Part shown: positions 21,999 to 34,741 of the stretch, piece by piece
How positions within the stretch are numbered: the stretch's first letter is position 1
Layout: each line of letters begins with the position of its first letter
Source of the DNA: Stromatinia cepivora
Taxonomy: Eukaryota; Ascomycota; Leotiomycetes; Helotiales; Sclerotiniaceae
Direction of reading: 5' to 3'
Length of the DNA: 64,000 bases
NCBI GenBank assembly: GCA_014898415.1
Contig: RCTD01000038.1
Span: forward strand, 1-64,000
The notes under the pieces: model-generated
Databases searched by the model: none
What the model was told of the DNA's origin: nothing
Seen by the model: only the letters and a program-made list of their open reading frames with translations
Position numbers and translations under genes: made by a program

Positions 21999-23858
21999 AG
22001 ATTATTCACTTATGAATGTTGCCACGGGTTTATCCGAGTTCAGTATGAGTCAGACGTCAAGGAAGTCAGTCTGGGACGAGAAGATGCTCATGACCTCAAG
22101 GATCACCAAGAAATGTACGAATCAATGACCCGGTCCTGACTAACCCCATTGGACCCCAAAGCCTTTTATCGGATGCTAGGGCAGAACGGTCTTGGATTTG
22201 GCCCTTCGTTTCACCGCGTAACGAGTGGATCCTATGGAAGTCAAATTCAAGTCATGGGAACCATTAAATTGTTTAAATGGCCGGGAAAAGAGCACCCCCA
22301 GGCTCATATCATTCATCCTACTTCCCTTGATGCAATCTTTCACCTCGCCATAGCTGGTCACTGCGAAGGCGGAGCAAAAGGGATACCTACCATGGTCCCA
22401 ACATTTCTGCAAAAGTTATCTGTCTCCAAACATGGACTCCAATTCTCAGACGATAGTGATGTACATGAATGTGCATGGACTATCCAAGAGGACAGTCTTG
22501 CTGTTCATTTTGATGGATTTGTCCTTAATCCCTCGAGGGATAAGATTCTAGTACAGTTTGAAAATCTCAAATTGACAAGGATTGGGGAACTATTGGAATA
22601 TGCCAAAAGCTCCATGATATCTCAATCCCACCAGCGACCCTATAACTTTCAGTACCGACCAGATCCGTGGCTTTTGAGTGAAAGGGAGATTTGGGAATAC
22701 TGCCAACAGGGCCTTCATGCGAGTCAAAACTTGATTCTGCTTTCAAGATCAGGTCCGCGAACAAATGCCGCCTATAAGTTACTTGAAGAAATCCAAAGTC
22801 AAGGAATTCGAGTCGAAACACCGGCTTCCGACATCACAAAAACCGAATTGATGCGTAAAACCATCAAGTCTTTGTCATCGATCATGCCGCCCATCAAAGG
22901 ATGTCTCCAGGCTTCGCTTATCGCAAAGGTTGGTTTCAACGTGACCTTGACTATTACAGCACTTACTGATTTCTTCTTCTTAGGATGGGTTGTTCAGAGA
23001 TATGGAATACGATAGCTGGAAACATACGGTGGACTGTAAAGCCATTGGGTCTTGGAACTTACATTCCGCTACCTTCTGGGATGGACTTCTTTATTATACT
23101 TGCCTCCGCATCTGGTCTGGCAGGACTGCGAGGATAAGCCAATTACAACGCAGGAAATACTTATGAGGATGCTTTAGCACGGTACCGCGTCTCTAAAGGC
23201 GAGAAAGCTATATCTCTTGACCTTGGTGCTATGGTCGACGATGGTATTTTAGCCGAGAACACATGGCTTCTGGATCGTGTCCTCACATATGGCGCTTTAG
23301 AGCCCATAAATCGCGAAACATATTTTACCCTGCTTGAGTACTACTGTAACCCATCGTTACCACTTCTTTCGCCGATTCAAAGCCAGGCTGCCATGGGACT
23401 TGGAGCTGGAGGCGGATGCGGGTTGGAGAGTATCGACTTTTCTCGATCCCCCATTTTGTACCCTCTTGTCTTACAGAACACGAGACAAGCTGTGCCACCC
23501 GGAGTTACAAATCAGGCCGAGTACCGCGAGATGATAGCAGCTTCAGGCTTCAGCATCACTTGACGAAGCTGCCGAGATTGTTACGCAAGCCACAGTCAAG
23601 AAACTAGCCAAATCGCTTTCAATCATGCAAGATGACACATCAATTGATAGGAGCAAGCCATTGCAGATGTATGGTGTTGATTCGCTACTAGCCATTGAGC
23701 TGAGGAATTGGCTAGTTAAGGAATTTGTGGCTGAAATCGCGGTATTTGAGACCCAGGGTATGTCAACATTGGAAACACTGAGCAGGTTGGTAGCCGGAAG
23801 GAGTTCCATTAGACATGATAAGTGGACAGTCTGGGGTGGTGAAAAAGAGGAGTGAGTG
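21999..23858 (+). pseudogene. Highly reducing polyketide synthase relic, DH C-part, partial KR, ACP
   Basis: Continues the relic at 16366-16916: dropping one AGATT copy restores the same frame across the transposon. It reads the second half of DH (GLGFGPSFH, then HPTSLDAIF with the catalytic Asp), a post-DH segment, then KR from NLILLSRSGP onward. The ER, any methyltransferase and the KR nucleotide-binding start are missing. An intact 55-nt intron (22929-22983) remains in KR. The ACP ends the gene with GVDSLLAIEL (phosphopantetheine Ser codon 23682-23684) and a stop near 23855. Lesions: TGA 22137-22139, a frame change near 23079, TAA 23135-23137 where the family has Gln (QANYNAGN), and a frame change near 23550. 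Non-functional. Confidence 0.88.
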
Positions 23859-25222
23859 AGTGTATATGGCTTTTATAGGCTACCACAGCATCTTAGGCTT
23901 TGTTATCTGAAATTTTGGGTCTCTTGAAAATCGCGTTATGAAGCTTTTGTGGCTTGAAGACATGAGGAAGGGTGGACACTTAATTTTTTCCGTCTACACA
24001 GTAATGTTCATATATGTTTGCTTGTATCCGTATTTGATATCATATTGGCTTCCTTTCACACATACACAATTGTTCGGGGCCTTTCTATTAAATGCTGGAA
24101 TCAATTTCACCGTCATTACACCTTCGAATTATTGGTCCAAGCTATGGGAGAAAACTCAACCGCCGCTGTTAGCTGGTAAAAGTGCGTGGGTCTCCTAAAG
24201 AGGAATCAGAACTAGAATAGCTGTGGTATAGATCCTATTATGGCCACTAAGTCTCTTTGTTCGCGATTAGGAAGCCTTGACCCGTGTCTCTAGCGCTGGT
24301 GTTCTGGGAGAAGCTGGCCGTTGCACGGGAGGCAAGTATCAAATGGACATAGGACTTAACTTTCTCCATGCAGGTACCTTATAACCTGGTCCTATATTCA
24401 CTACCGAAGTAAGGCATAATTGGAATACGGGAAATACTGTTTTCTACACTGATCATAGTTGCCGCCGGCTTACGAGATTGGACAATGCCAATCGTCGAAG
24501 ATTTTCTACGGAGAGAGAGCGCTAGATCTAGCTCTACAAGATTCTGCAGAGTATGAGCGATAGAACAACAGAAGGAACTGAAGAAACTGAAGGGCATGCA
24601 GAGAAATGAAATAGACTAATAATCTCACAATAGTGGATATTTCTTGATCCACGCAATTCGAAGCAAGGTTGAATGAGGAAGTTTCTAAGATCCTGTCGTG
24701 GAGATTGATGGTAGTTCCTCATTTTGGATGGGTGGATGAGAATTAACAGCAATAAACAGATAATTGAAAGTGCTGCCCATTAAAGTTTTGAGCATTACAA
24801 TTCCAAACAAAGGAAAAGGAGTGATAGAGTCTAATAGGAGCTATTGGTATAAATGAGCAGAAATTTAGCCCCATTTCTGTTTAAGATTCCATTCTCTCAC
24901 CCTGGACGACACCGCCGCACCAAATACCAAATGTATAGATATATTCCCAAGTACGGTTCTTAGCTCAATCATCTGGTTTGTCTACTTAACTTAGACTTAA
25001 TGCTCATCATAACTGTATAATTTTCTTTCCCGTTTATCTTTTTCCACTTTTATCTACCTCAAATAACATTTCAAGAGCATCTATTGTCTTTCACCAAAGA
25101 CACCATCAACCATTGCCAAATCATTACCATTATCATCCTTTCATTCTATACGATACTGGTTGCTTCACTACTCTGATAACTCTGGTACTTGTCATTCTCG
25201 GCTGAACTTGGATAGTCAAGAG
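23859..25222. other. Intergenic region between PKS relic and RRM gene
   Basis: Normal base composition. The frame at 23938-24198 has two hydrophobic stretches but no recognisable family, and I do not call it. The last few hundred bases, pyrimidine-rich with CAAT-like stretches, are presumably promoter and 5' UTR of the RRM gene. Confidence 0.5.
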
Positions 25223-28200
25223 ATGATTTCTCCAGCTCTTCAAAAAAGCGGCAACCCTCGATTGGGAATTGGTCTCCCTAGCGACAGCTCGAACCCACTA
25301 CAAAGTGAGCGGAGTGAGCAATATACACCATATTATTCACCATCATCTTCCTCTACCTCTTCTTCTACGGCTCGTCCTTTGTACCCAACAGTGCAAATAA
25401 GTTTGCTTTCTTTGAACCCTCTTGCACCATCTTTCAATTTTGTTCAAGGAGGTTTATCATTCTTCCAACAACAACAACAACAACAACAACAACAACCTCC
25501 ACCTCCACCTCCACCTCTACCTCAATCTTGCTTATTACCTCCTCCACCTGCATTTGTTGATACATCACCTTTTATTTATCAACAACAGGTGATAGATCGT
25601 CAACAACAAATCCTTACCTCGATAAACATCTGGAACCCGCCTCCAACTCCAGCCATGGCCCCTTTCAATTTGCCCACTGGCCAACCAGCTCCAAATGCCT
25701 TTCAATTTAACAACAATATCCATGGCTTTCCACCATCTCTTTCAAGTCTTCAAAACACCAGTCAGGATTCCGCAAACTCAAATGATTCTTTCAGAACACA
25801 AGTACCACTTCCATGGAATCTACCATCCGAGTATGAGAATAATGGTGTAGTTGCGATTCCAGATCCAAGTCCCTTTGCTGAACCTCCAATACCTTTTGCT
25901 ACACCTGACTTTAATAATGGCCACGATGCTCGAGCTCAGTTTCAACCATTTGCTAATCAAAATTCCACCATGAATGGTGCTTCTGCTGGAGCTTTTGGTC
26001 ATGAGAATGGATATCAGATGCTAGGTCAACAACAACAGCAAGGATATCAACAGGATAACTTTGGTATGGGCATGAACGGTATGAACATGAACGTTATGAA
26101 CGGCATGAACGGTATGCATGGTATGCATGGAATGAATGGATTCAATGTAGCTAATAATGCATATCAATCACCTCCTTACAACGGTCAGATCGGAGTCCCT
26201 CAAAACCCTCAGATTAGCAATGGTCATATTGGAGATCAGCAGCATCAGCATCAAAATCAGCTCGGTTTCAACAGCGGCCACGGTGCTCCCGATCAACGCA
26301 ACTTCCAACAACGTAATATGGGCATGCGACCACAATTGCCACCAATTGCTACTCAATTCCCTACCAACCCATACAGTCCACAGTACAACCAGACATGTTC
26401 TGCTCCACCGAATCCGCCACAATTTCGAAATAACTATTATCGTGGTACGAATTCTACACCAGGTTCAGCTTCAAATATGGCTTCAAACTTGAACTTTGGT
26501 AGCCTCAGTCTCGGCACGGGTCCAAATAGCAACGGCACTGACGGCAATCCAATCGGCGGTTACGGCCATGGTAACGGTATGAATAACATTGGCCATAATG
26601 GTCTAGTGCAAAATCACTCCAATGGAAATTTGCAGGCCGCTGGGAACAATAACAATACTGCTGCTAGTGCTCGCAACGCACAATATTCATCCCTTCCATC
26701 TGTTGGCAATATTTACCACCCGCTTCCACCAAAGCCGCAATTTCATGCGCGAAAACCCCATGTGTCCAACCCCGATCTTAGTCACCACGTTCACGCAGCT
26801 ATCAACAGCAATCCTCCACCAGTTGTCCATACCCCTCAACCGCAAAAGCTAAGTTTGCAAAGTGAGCAAAGCCAGCCAAGTCAAGAAAGCAGCAACAGCA
26901 TCCAATCACCCGTATCATCCAACGACCTCCCAGCCTCTGCCACTGCTTCCGAGCCCAGACCTAGTCTTACACCTTTGCTTCGACCCAATTGCGGCAAGTC
27001 TATTGCCGCTTCGGTAGATCGTGCCCAGCACGTCAACGATTGGGTCCAAAATACACCGACTCGTGGAAGTTGTTCGCGCGAAAACTCTATCACGAGTGAA
27101 ATTGTTATTGACGATACTCCCAAGATGTTGCATTACAATGGTGGGAGAGCTGAGCGCTCAATCAATGGCTCCCATGATGGCATGCCAGGTGCTTCCACCT
27201 TTACTCCACGCCCCCTCACCGTTAATCCATTTAATCCCATTACTACCCTTACTCCATTCAGCCCCAACTCCCGTTTTGGAGCTGCCGGTGGTATGAGTCC
27301 CTTGCTTCGCGAGTTGACCCGAAATGGTACCACTGTGCCAACTGCCGATGAGGCTCTTGAAATGAGATTCATGCCCTTTGAGGAGTACTGCCGTCAATCA
27401 AAGCCAGTCCAATGGGGTGTCATGAGAATCAAAAATGTAAGTTCATGTCGCGGATCTTAAAATTTGCATGCTATGCTAATCCATTCCTAGATTCCCTACG
27501 GCGTCACTCGTCAAGAAATCCTCGCATTTCTGGGTCGCAATGCAAGAATCGCAGCGGCAGATGACCATGAGCCTATCCACATCATCATGGAGCGTGTTAC
27601 TAGCAAGACGCTAGATGCCTACGTTGAATTCGTCAGCTTCTCTGAGGCCGCGAACGCAGTTCAACGTTTTGATACGAACCGCATCGGTGGGCGAGGTGGC
27701 CGCCTTGGTCAGCGTCATGTAGAAGTTGAGTTGTCTTCGCAGGAGGAGTTGATGAAGCAGCTCTTCCCCAAGGCAAAGAATGTTGAGTGGCACGGTTGTA
27801 AGCCAAAGATCATTGCTCGTGACGAGAATGACAAGTACAACTCTGGTTTCCAGGGTTTCGTCAGCCGTGAGGAGTTGGTCATGTTGGTCAAGCATGTTGA
27901 GTCTCCACAGCGCGTAAGTTTTCCAGGTTTTCCTTACTGGCATGAAATAATACTGAAGCTTTCTAGTCTCCATTCTCAAAGGATTGTCCCCAGCGACCAT
28001 TTGAGTGCCTTGTTAGCACATTGATCAAGTTCCCTTGGGCTATGGTCAATTACATTACTTGCCAAGATCGTGTGCTGTTGTACAAGGCCACGACTCAATT
28101 GCTTGCGTTGCTTGTCGAGCGTGTCGATAGTAATGATGATCCACTTAATCTCAACTCCCAGTTGTTGAAGCGAGTTTGGCGTACTGCTTTAAAGTGCGAA

Positions 28201-28660
28201 GGTTTCAGTCCAACCATGAAGGATAACATCGTGTTCCAGATGAAGATCGACCCCCAAATCGCTCTTGAGCTTGGTGTCCCTCCACAAGCTGATCTCTGGA
28301 GCTATGTTTGGACCATTGGACCAAGAAAGGACGTTGCGTATGATCTTGTTCAAGTTAGTATCCAGCTGGATAAACCTTGATTGAGTAAGAACACTGACTA
28401 AGTAACAATAGTACTATATTAAGCTTATCCAAGAAGCTACTGCAGATAAGAAGCAACTTACTTTAGCTGAGAAGGCTGCAGCTAGGGCTGAAGAGACTCT
28501 CCGGACACCCAATCTCTTTGGCAATTTGGATAAGCTCGTTGATTACACTGATGCCTTGAGCTTGACTCTTGCCGAGCTTGCTGAGAAGGAGTGGGCGGCA
28601 TTCGAGACAGCCATTCGACGAGCACTCACTCCCGCTTTAGAGGCGGGTCCATCTAATTGA
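25223..28660 (+). CDS. RRM-containing RNA-binding protein with long low-complexity N-terminus
   Basis: Four exons: 25223-27436, 27491-27913, 27967-28353 and 28412-28660, all with GT-AG introns of 53-58 nt, giving 1090 residues. The first ATG of the frame is at 25223; the frame is open further up only through a TTG. The N-terminal roughly 700 residues are low complexity: a polyGln tract followed by polyPro near residues 80-105, GMNG/GMHG repeats near 300, and Asn/Ser/Pro-rich sequence. The C-terminal third is well conserved in character. An RRM-like fold starts at VMRIKNIPYGVTRQEILAFLG, spanning intron 1, with a YVEF element as the RNP-like strand. A helical fungal-specific region follows to the end. 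Likely a cytoplasmic or nuclear RNA-binding protein able to phase-separate. Target RNAs unknown. I do not assign a symbol. Confidence 0.85.
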
Positions 28661-29654
28661 TAGATCCATGGCCGACTAGCAGCTGTACATACCCCCTTTC
28701 TGATTTCCGATACGACCTCGCAGCTGTTTTCATTTCTCGGACATGATTCATTAGGCGTTTCACGATATCCTCGTCTTGCAATCATTGATGTTTGGTTGGT
28801 CTCGTTCTCGAAACCTTCCAATAATCATGAAAGCTCAACTTGGATTTCCTCGTAATCCTCGGTTGTCCTCGATTGTTCATATTTCGATTTTCTCACATTA
28901 CATCTGTCTACCACCAATTTGATGATTCATGAAGCCATTCTCGGAATCATTGAAGTACCGTCATATCATTGAAGGAACAGCATTGTTAATATTCTTCTAT
29001 TTGCACTCTGAAGGGGTCTTACTATCGAGAGAAATTCGGCACGTAGGTCTTACCTGCATTGTCAATTCTTGCATGACTTGATCTTGCAAACTTTCTCATG
29101 ATGATAGATTCTGATACCTGACGGACTTGCGTATTCATTTGAACGAATTTGATTTTTTAAGGTTATTTGATTGGGATACTCGATTTGAGATTATGATGAT
29201 TTGGGTCAAGTTTCTTCTTTGGTTGCTTTGATTCTTGAGGTCATTTTAATGACACCTTGATGTTTGCAGCTTTTGTAGTTGTCCATTCAGATAGTACAAA
29301 TCCAGCACCATAAGTTTTAATGAGGTTGCAATTATCGATGATGAATGTGATGTCTGCATGTGAAGAGGATATATTTAAAGATTTAACTTGAAGAATAGTA
29401 AGCTTGAGTACAAAATTAATTTCAAATGGTAGGTGATTTGAGAGATTATGGATGAGAGGCATCATCATATTTATGACATTGGAGGAAGGTAAAGAAAGGG
29501 AAGAAGAAATGAAAGTGTGAAGTTGAAGTCCAATGTCTCGGAACATCCTCGGCCACTAAACTTCACAAGTCCTTCGCTTCACCACCCAATGATTTTTGAT
29601 CCATACAATCCCCCACCAATATCTTCACCCCTCCATCACATGAGAGATAAATGA
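28661..29654. other. Intergenic region, RRM gene 3' side and TYW3 promoter
   Basis: About 1 kb of non-coding sequence, T-rich downstream of the RRM stop. The minus frame 29241-29546 shows no family resemblance and is not called. Confidence 0.5.
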
Positions 29655-30732
29655 ATGCACAAAATGTCTTTACCCCAATCTTTCATCAGCAAGAAAAAGC
29701 TGATATTAAGCAAACTTGCTGTTCCTACAGAAGAATACGATGACCTATCACCCAAAGGTTCCGTAGATGAAGGCATCCGAGAATTAATCGAGGAGATTAA
29801 TTCTCTCAATGGTTGTGTCACGACTAGTAGTTGCGCTGGGCGAGTGAGCGTGTTCCTAGAAGGGAAGAAGAGCTCTGATGAGTTCCGAAGTTCGGCGCAG
29901 GATGAAGCTGGTATGGATGGTATTCCGGACGTGAAAGCTGAGAAGGTTGCTGGATTTGGGGGAAAAGGAGGGGGTGGGAGATGGCTATATGTTTCTCATG
30001 ATCCAATGAATGATGGGGAACTAAGCAGGCTAGAAGATGAAGGGACACTTTGTGAGTTGCTGGGGATGAAGATTAATGAGGGGAACCTCATGAATTCCAT
30101 TCCTGAGAACAAGAAGAGGGATGTACGACATATACATTTTAAATTTGAGCCGATGGTATGTTATGCAAAGTGTTCTGTTTCACAAATTTTTAATACTGAT
30201 GTTTGAGTAGATTCTACACGTTCTCACAGCATCATTAGAGCAAGCGCAAAAGGTACTATCAGCTGCATTACAAGCCGGTTTTCGGGAAAGTGGTGCATTG
30301 AATCTAATATCCATCACCTCAGAACCAGCAACTCCCATGGTAGGAATAAGATGTATGGGATTGACTTTGGAATCATTAGTTGGTGTGTTTCATGAGACAA
30401 TTGATCAGGGAGTTTGCCTTGTCGATAATGGACAGCTTGGCACATTGATGAGGATTTCGAATGAGAGATTCGAAGAGAATACGAAAAGGATTGAGAGGTT
30501 TAGATTATTACTCAAAGAGGCAATGAATCCCGTGGAGAAGAAGAGGATGGGAGAGAATGGGGAGGATTGGGAGGATCCTCAAGCTAGGAAGGAGCGAAAA
30601 CGTGCGGAAGGTTTGAGGAGAGCTCAAGAGTTGAAGGAAGCGAAAGAGAGGAATGGAGAAATGGAGAACCAGGACTCGGAGGAGTTTCCAATAGATACAG
30701 CTCCTGTAGATTATAGTGAAATCAAAACCTGA
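29655..30732 (+). CDS. TYW3: tRNA wybutosine-synthesizing protein 3 (SAM-dependent N4-methyltransferase)
   Basis: Two exons (29655-30155, 30211-30732; intron 55 nt), 340 residues. In yeast Tyw3 methylates the tricyclic wyosine intermediate at position 37 of tRNA-Phe, a modification that guards reading frame. Family marks: the N-terminal Ser/Cys motif TSSCAGR (about residue 57), the following RWLYVSHDP segment, HIHFKFEPM just before the intron, then LQAGFRESG and a GIRCMGLTLE segment. The C-terminal about 70 residues form a charged, probably helical tail with Glu/Lys/Arg repeats, longer than in the minimal family. A second Met at residue 4 (29664) could also be the start. It converges on MIC19, with 193 bp between stop codons. 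The pathway partner TRM44 downstream in the window also acts on tRNA but in a different reaction. Confidence 0.92.
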
Positions 30733-30925
30733 TGCATTCAACACTCTACATCATCTCGATCTTGTAAATAAACTTCTACGCCATGGATTATTTCGGTTAC
30801 ACGTATTCTGTACACGGTGGATCCGTAGACACCTTCATTGATCTCTTCCCATCATTTAGCCCCCCGTTTGACAATCCTTATTCCTCCCCTCTACCTCTCC
30901 CTTCTCATGTGAACATTTCCCCGGC

Positions 30926-31559
30926 TTATCTCACAATCCCCTCCACCCACTTAGCCTCCAACCTCCTCACCTCCCGTCTGAAAGCCTCCACTTCCTTATA
31001 ACAATCCAACGGCCTCCTGTCATTCTCCCTCAAGCACCTGACCACCTCACTTTTTGCCTTTTCAACCCCCTCATCCAACTCCTGCAACTTCTTCCTCTGT
31101 TCCAACTTCTTCTTCAACCCCTCTACATCTTTCTGAACCGCATTTCTGCCTAATTGTCTCAAGCTATCGCCTGCGGATTTTTCTTCCGATGGGGGCGAAG
31201 ATTCTTCAGTGGAGAGTTTGGCAGTAAGTTCTTCGAAGTCTTTACTGGCGCGCTCTTGGAGTTTCTTGAGTTCGCTGGCGACACGGGCTTGTATGTGGAG
31301 TTCGAGGGTTTTGGCGCGTGTAGAATCGGACTTTGGGGTGTGTTAGATTGACATTCTCAAATACCTAAAAATCGAAGGAGAGTGTACCTCAGAACTCGAT
31401 TGCAAAGAATTTATAAGTTGTTCCGAGAATCGTACAGGTGTTTCACTACCAGATATATTAGAGCTTGCCGGAAGAAACATGTATAGGTTATTGGAAGAAT
31501 TACCTGGACCATACTTGTGCCTTGGGGGGTTCCTCAGGTTTTGAAGCGCCAGATCCCAT
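30926..31559 (-). CDS. MIC19: MICOS complex subunit Mic19 (CHCH-domain protein)
   Basis: Three exons on the minus strand: 31504-31559, 31388-31445 and 30926-31330, joined through introns of 58 and 57 nt, 172 residues. The two small 5' exons were found by reading the reverse strand. They give an N-terminal MGSGASKPEEPP (a myristoylation-type start), then a short ETPVRFSEQL segment conserved in fungal Mic19, a Glu/Lys-rich coiled coil, and a C-terminal CHCH-like motif RCLRENDRRPLDC with CX10C spacing, followed by a helix. Mic19 sits on the intermembrane-space face of the inner mitochondrial membrane, where it regulates Mic60 and supports crista junctions. The Cys pair is the redox-sensitive element of the family. 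Internal exon 2 is only 58 nt, so automated models could miss the start. Confidence 0.9.
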
Positions 31560-34522
31560 ATTGACTGGTGGAGGAAGAGTCAATTGCTTGAATGATATAA
31601 TTTACAATTGTGACCTCACGAGCTTGGAATTTCTTAAGGCTCGCTGAAAATCGGAAGAATTAACGCCTTGTGGCCTTGCATCGGATGTATGTTTACCCAT
31701 GACCGACCCCCCGTTTTGATTGGATCTCAGCTCTCAACTCTAAAGTATAAAATGGATTGGGACGTCAACACCACGACGATCAATTTCAAAAGATCACCCA
31801 AATCAAGCTTTATCTACATGTGCATCATCTTCTACTGACCTGAGCTCTACTCGAGTATGATCAGACACAAAGGGTTATCAAATCTTCCTCCAGTATATAT
31901 TTACGACTTGACATGATCTGATAATCAAACCCATACTTTCTACCATAATCATGAGATATGGATCTTTCATAGAGTAGGTCCATCTCTTCTTTTCATATAT
32001 TCCTATATTTTCAAATTAGTACCCGGATATCATGGGATTTCGTGGGATTTCGTAAATTCTTTTATTTCCACTTTAGTGGTTTGAAACTAAAGGGCGTTTC
32101 TGTTTGATAGACTTACAATCGACGGCTGCGGAATTCGGAGTGGGTTGGAATATTGGGATACATTTACATCGCATTGCTCGGACTATATGGAGTAAAGCTT
32201 TGAATAAGGGACTTACGTTCTATTAAATTGAATTACTCTCAAGGGCTTCTGTTTACCAGAAGTTCAATCGAATTATAGTAATGTCCTCTACCTGGGAGGT
32301 TCCATCGATTATACTATTGTCTTCTGGGGGTTGCATGGATTATATCATAGTCTACTTCAGAGTTTCATAGAACAGAAAAGGTTAAGAGTTCATACGATAC
32401 TGTACATCGAAACGAATGGTTCAAATGAAATAGCTTTACCCAAGGATACTTGCTGTACTCCGTCGTTAGCAAAGGAGCGACTTGAACCTCGTTCACTATC
32501 CTGGTCTTGGGAACGCTTGGGTCTCGCATGATATTCTTGATTATGATGACAGACTGGTGCATGCCTGAACTGAATTCCAATTGATGGCAACCATGACAAG
32601 TTGAATGGTATTAACATACGATGACAATTGATGACATACGACTGTTAATTAAATTCCATGGCGTATCTAAAACAGCCTTAAATTCGTGGAAGCTTTAAAT
32701 GGCTGCCGTTAATGTATTAGACGAAGGTACTCACAGACATAAAAACTCACTGACCCCATGGAAAAGGGAACTCATATGGATCATTGATAACCAGCCGCTT
32801 TCCCATCGGCGGAGGCATGTTATCTACGGAGTAGCTCAAGCTTTAACATCTTTTGAACTCTTTCCCTTGAAGCGTTTCGTCTTGGCCTTTAATCTCATAT
32901 TCGTCTCTTCTCAGACTTTGTGAATCTGGTTTCCAAAGATCTATCGTGATAAAATTGATCATCTCATCTCTAGAGTCTATACTGTTATCCATCCTTCTTT
33001 TTGCCCCTGATGTAAACCCCTGAGTGAGTTTCGAAACATTGGAATGGATTATTAAGGTGTTTGCTTCTCGGTTGTGTTACCTTCCTTACCTTGATCTCCT
33101 TTCCTATTCACCAATGATTCCTTGTCTTTGTCATCAGCCACACTTTATTGGAGATCAAAGCAACAAAAACCTTTTCTCTTTTTTACCTCTCCTTGTAAAT
33201 TTGCATATACGAGTTACTTTATGATCTCCACTAAGCACAAGAAAATAATGCTTATTCTTTTCATTAAATGACGGGCCCATACTCGGTCCCATTCCAAACG
33301 CCCAAGACTATTTTCAAGGTCAATTATGGATTCAAATTGGCATGATATGCTGCGGCTATCTCATTAACCCAAATTGCTGTGTGACGGCTGCAAGAAGTGA
33401 TGGGCCAAGGGATTGGACGTGGGCGGAACATTTCTTAGTCCTACCATTCAAACAATTGAATCCCTTTGGCTCGTCAGGAATGAGATTAATCAATGGAATT
33501 TAGCAGGCGGCAGGCAGGAGGAGATTCAATCATCGATACGATACGGTATTAGAGACTTGGTAATGCAATGCATGTACCATGTACCACCGTCTGTCTTCTC
33601 TATTGTCTCCCCCTCTCTCTTTTGTGTATCAATCAATAGAATTGATTGTTTCTTCGTACCGTACGGAGTGCTCATCTTCTCTTCATCCACAACTCAATTA
33701 CTCGCTCACCCCCTCACCCACTTTAAACTTTTGTTTCACCAGAATTACCACTTTTGCCGACGAAGGGGGATGAATGTTCTTTTCTTATTCTTATTTCCTG
33801 AACTGTGCAATACGACGGAAAGCCGGGCTTTCGTTTCGAAGTTCGAAGCTATTCACAAAAATGTACTGATAAACCCTGCAGGCTGCAACGACATCATTTA
33901 CCAGCAGGCTTCGTTTCCTATTTGGATACATTTTTATATCGAGTTACCGGTACCATACCTGATTCATAACTTTCGCGCTCAACCGGTATCATATCCACCA
34001 TAAAAATTTACTATCGCTACCAAAACCTCAAATTGGTCCTGTCTAGACCCACAAAGTATTTCGAAAAGGGATCCCCGCAGAGAACTACAAGGTACCTAGT
34101 ACCTACCAAAAATATACATCAACTCTTTATCGCCATCTTCTTTGTCCTTGGTCTTGGTCCTCGAGATCTTCAATTTTTTTATTCACTCTTTCATTCAAAA
34201 TTTATTTGGAGATTTTGCTTTCATAAGTCCTGGAGACTAATTATTTGATTTTCCAATCATTTCTCCATTCACATTCATTATTACTCGGACAACAATTGCA
34301 ACATCATTCGACAATCATATCATTTCTATTCTTGAATCATTCTTTTATATCAAGAACATAGGAACCTCACCCTCACCATTACAGCTTTCACAGCATGTCC
34401 TTTATTAAAAATCACATCACTTTGTTCACAGATCGAGAACAATAGACAAACAACCAACAAGCGCCAAGCACAATTAGAGATCAATCTTAGAACAATCGGA
34501 CAATAGACCTCAAGATTTTATT
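31560..34522. other. Long intergenic region between MIC19 and the ferric-reductase gene
   Basis: About 3 kb with no convincing gene. The longest frame (33413-34003, 196 codons) has no recognisable domain and an unlikely composition. The right part, from about 34 kb, is presumably the promoter and long leader of the ferric-reductase gene: pyrimidine-rich and carrying many short upstream frames. Confidence 0.5.
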
Positions 34523-34707
34523 GTAAGTAAGCACCTTTCCCTCGACGGACAAAATTCGAATTTCGAATCCCATAGACCCAACGACCATATGCCAAACCGA
34601 ATTATTTACGAACCAACAGTTTCTAAATAGATTTACACAGAAGCACTTCTACATTATCTCAAACAATAACCAAACCATTTTTTATTTATTTTTTACATTC
34701 GTTTCAG
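34523..34707 (+). other. Probable 5' UTR intron of the ferric-reductase gene
   Basis: A strong donor GTAAGT at 34523 and a pyrimidine-rich acceptor TTTCAG ending at 34707 lie 34 bases before the start codon. The interval holds several stops and upstream ATGs that splicing would remove. Inferred from signals only. Confidence 0.45.
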
Positions 34708-34741
34708 ATACAAACAATACAAAAAATTAAATTATATCGAG

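Noticed and set aside
29241..29546. 101-codon minus-strand frame upstream of TYW3
   Set aside because: No recognisable family and lies in the TYW3 promoter region. No splice or codon evidence.
33413..34003. 196-codon frame between MIC19 and the ferric-reductase gene
   Set aside because: No recognisable domain, irregular composition, overlapped by other frames. Not supported as a gene.
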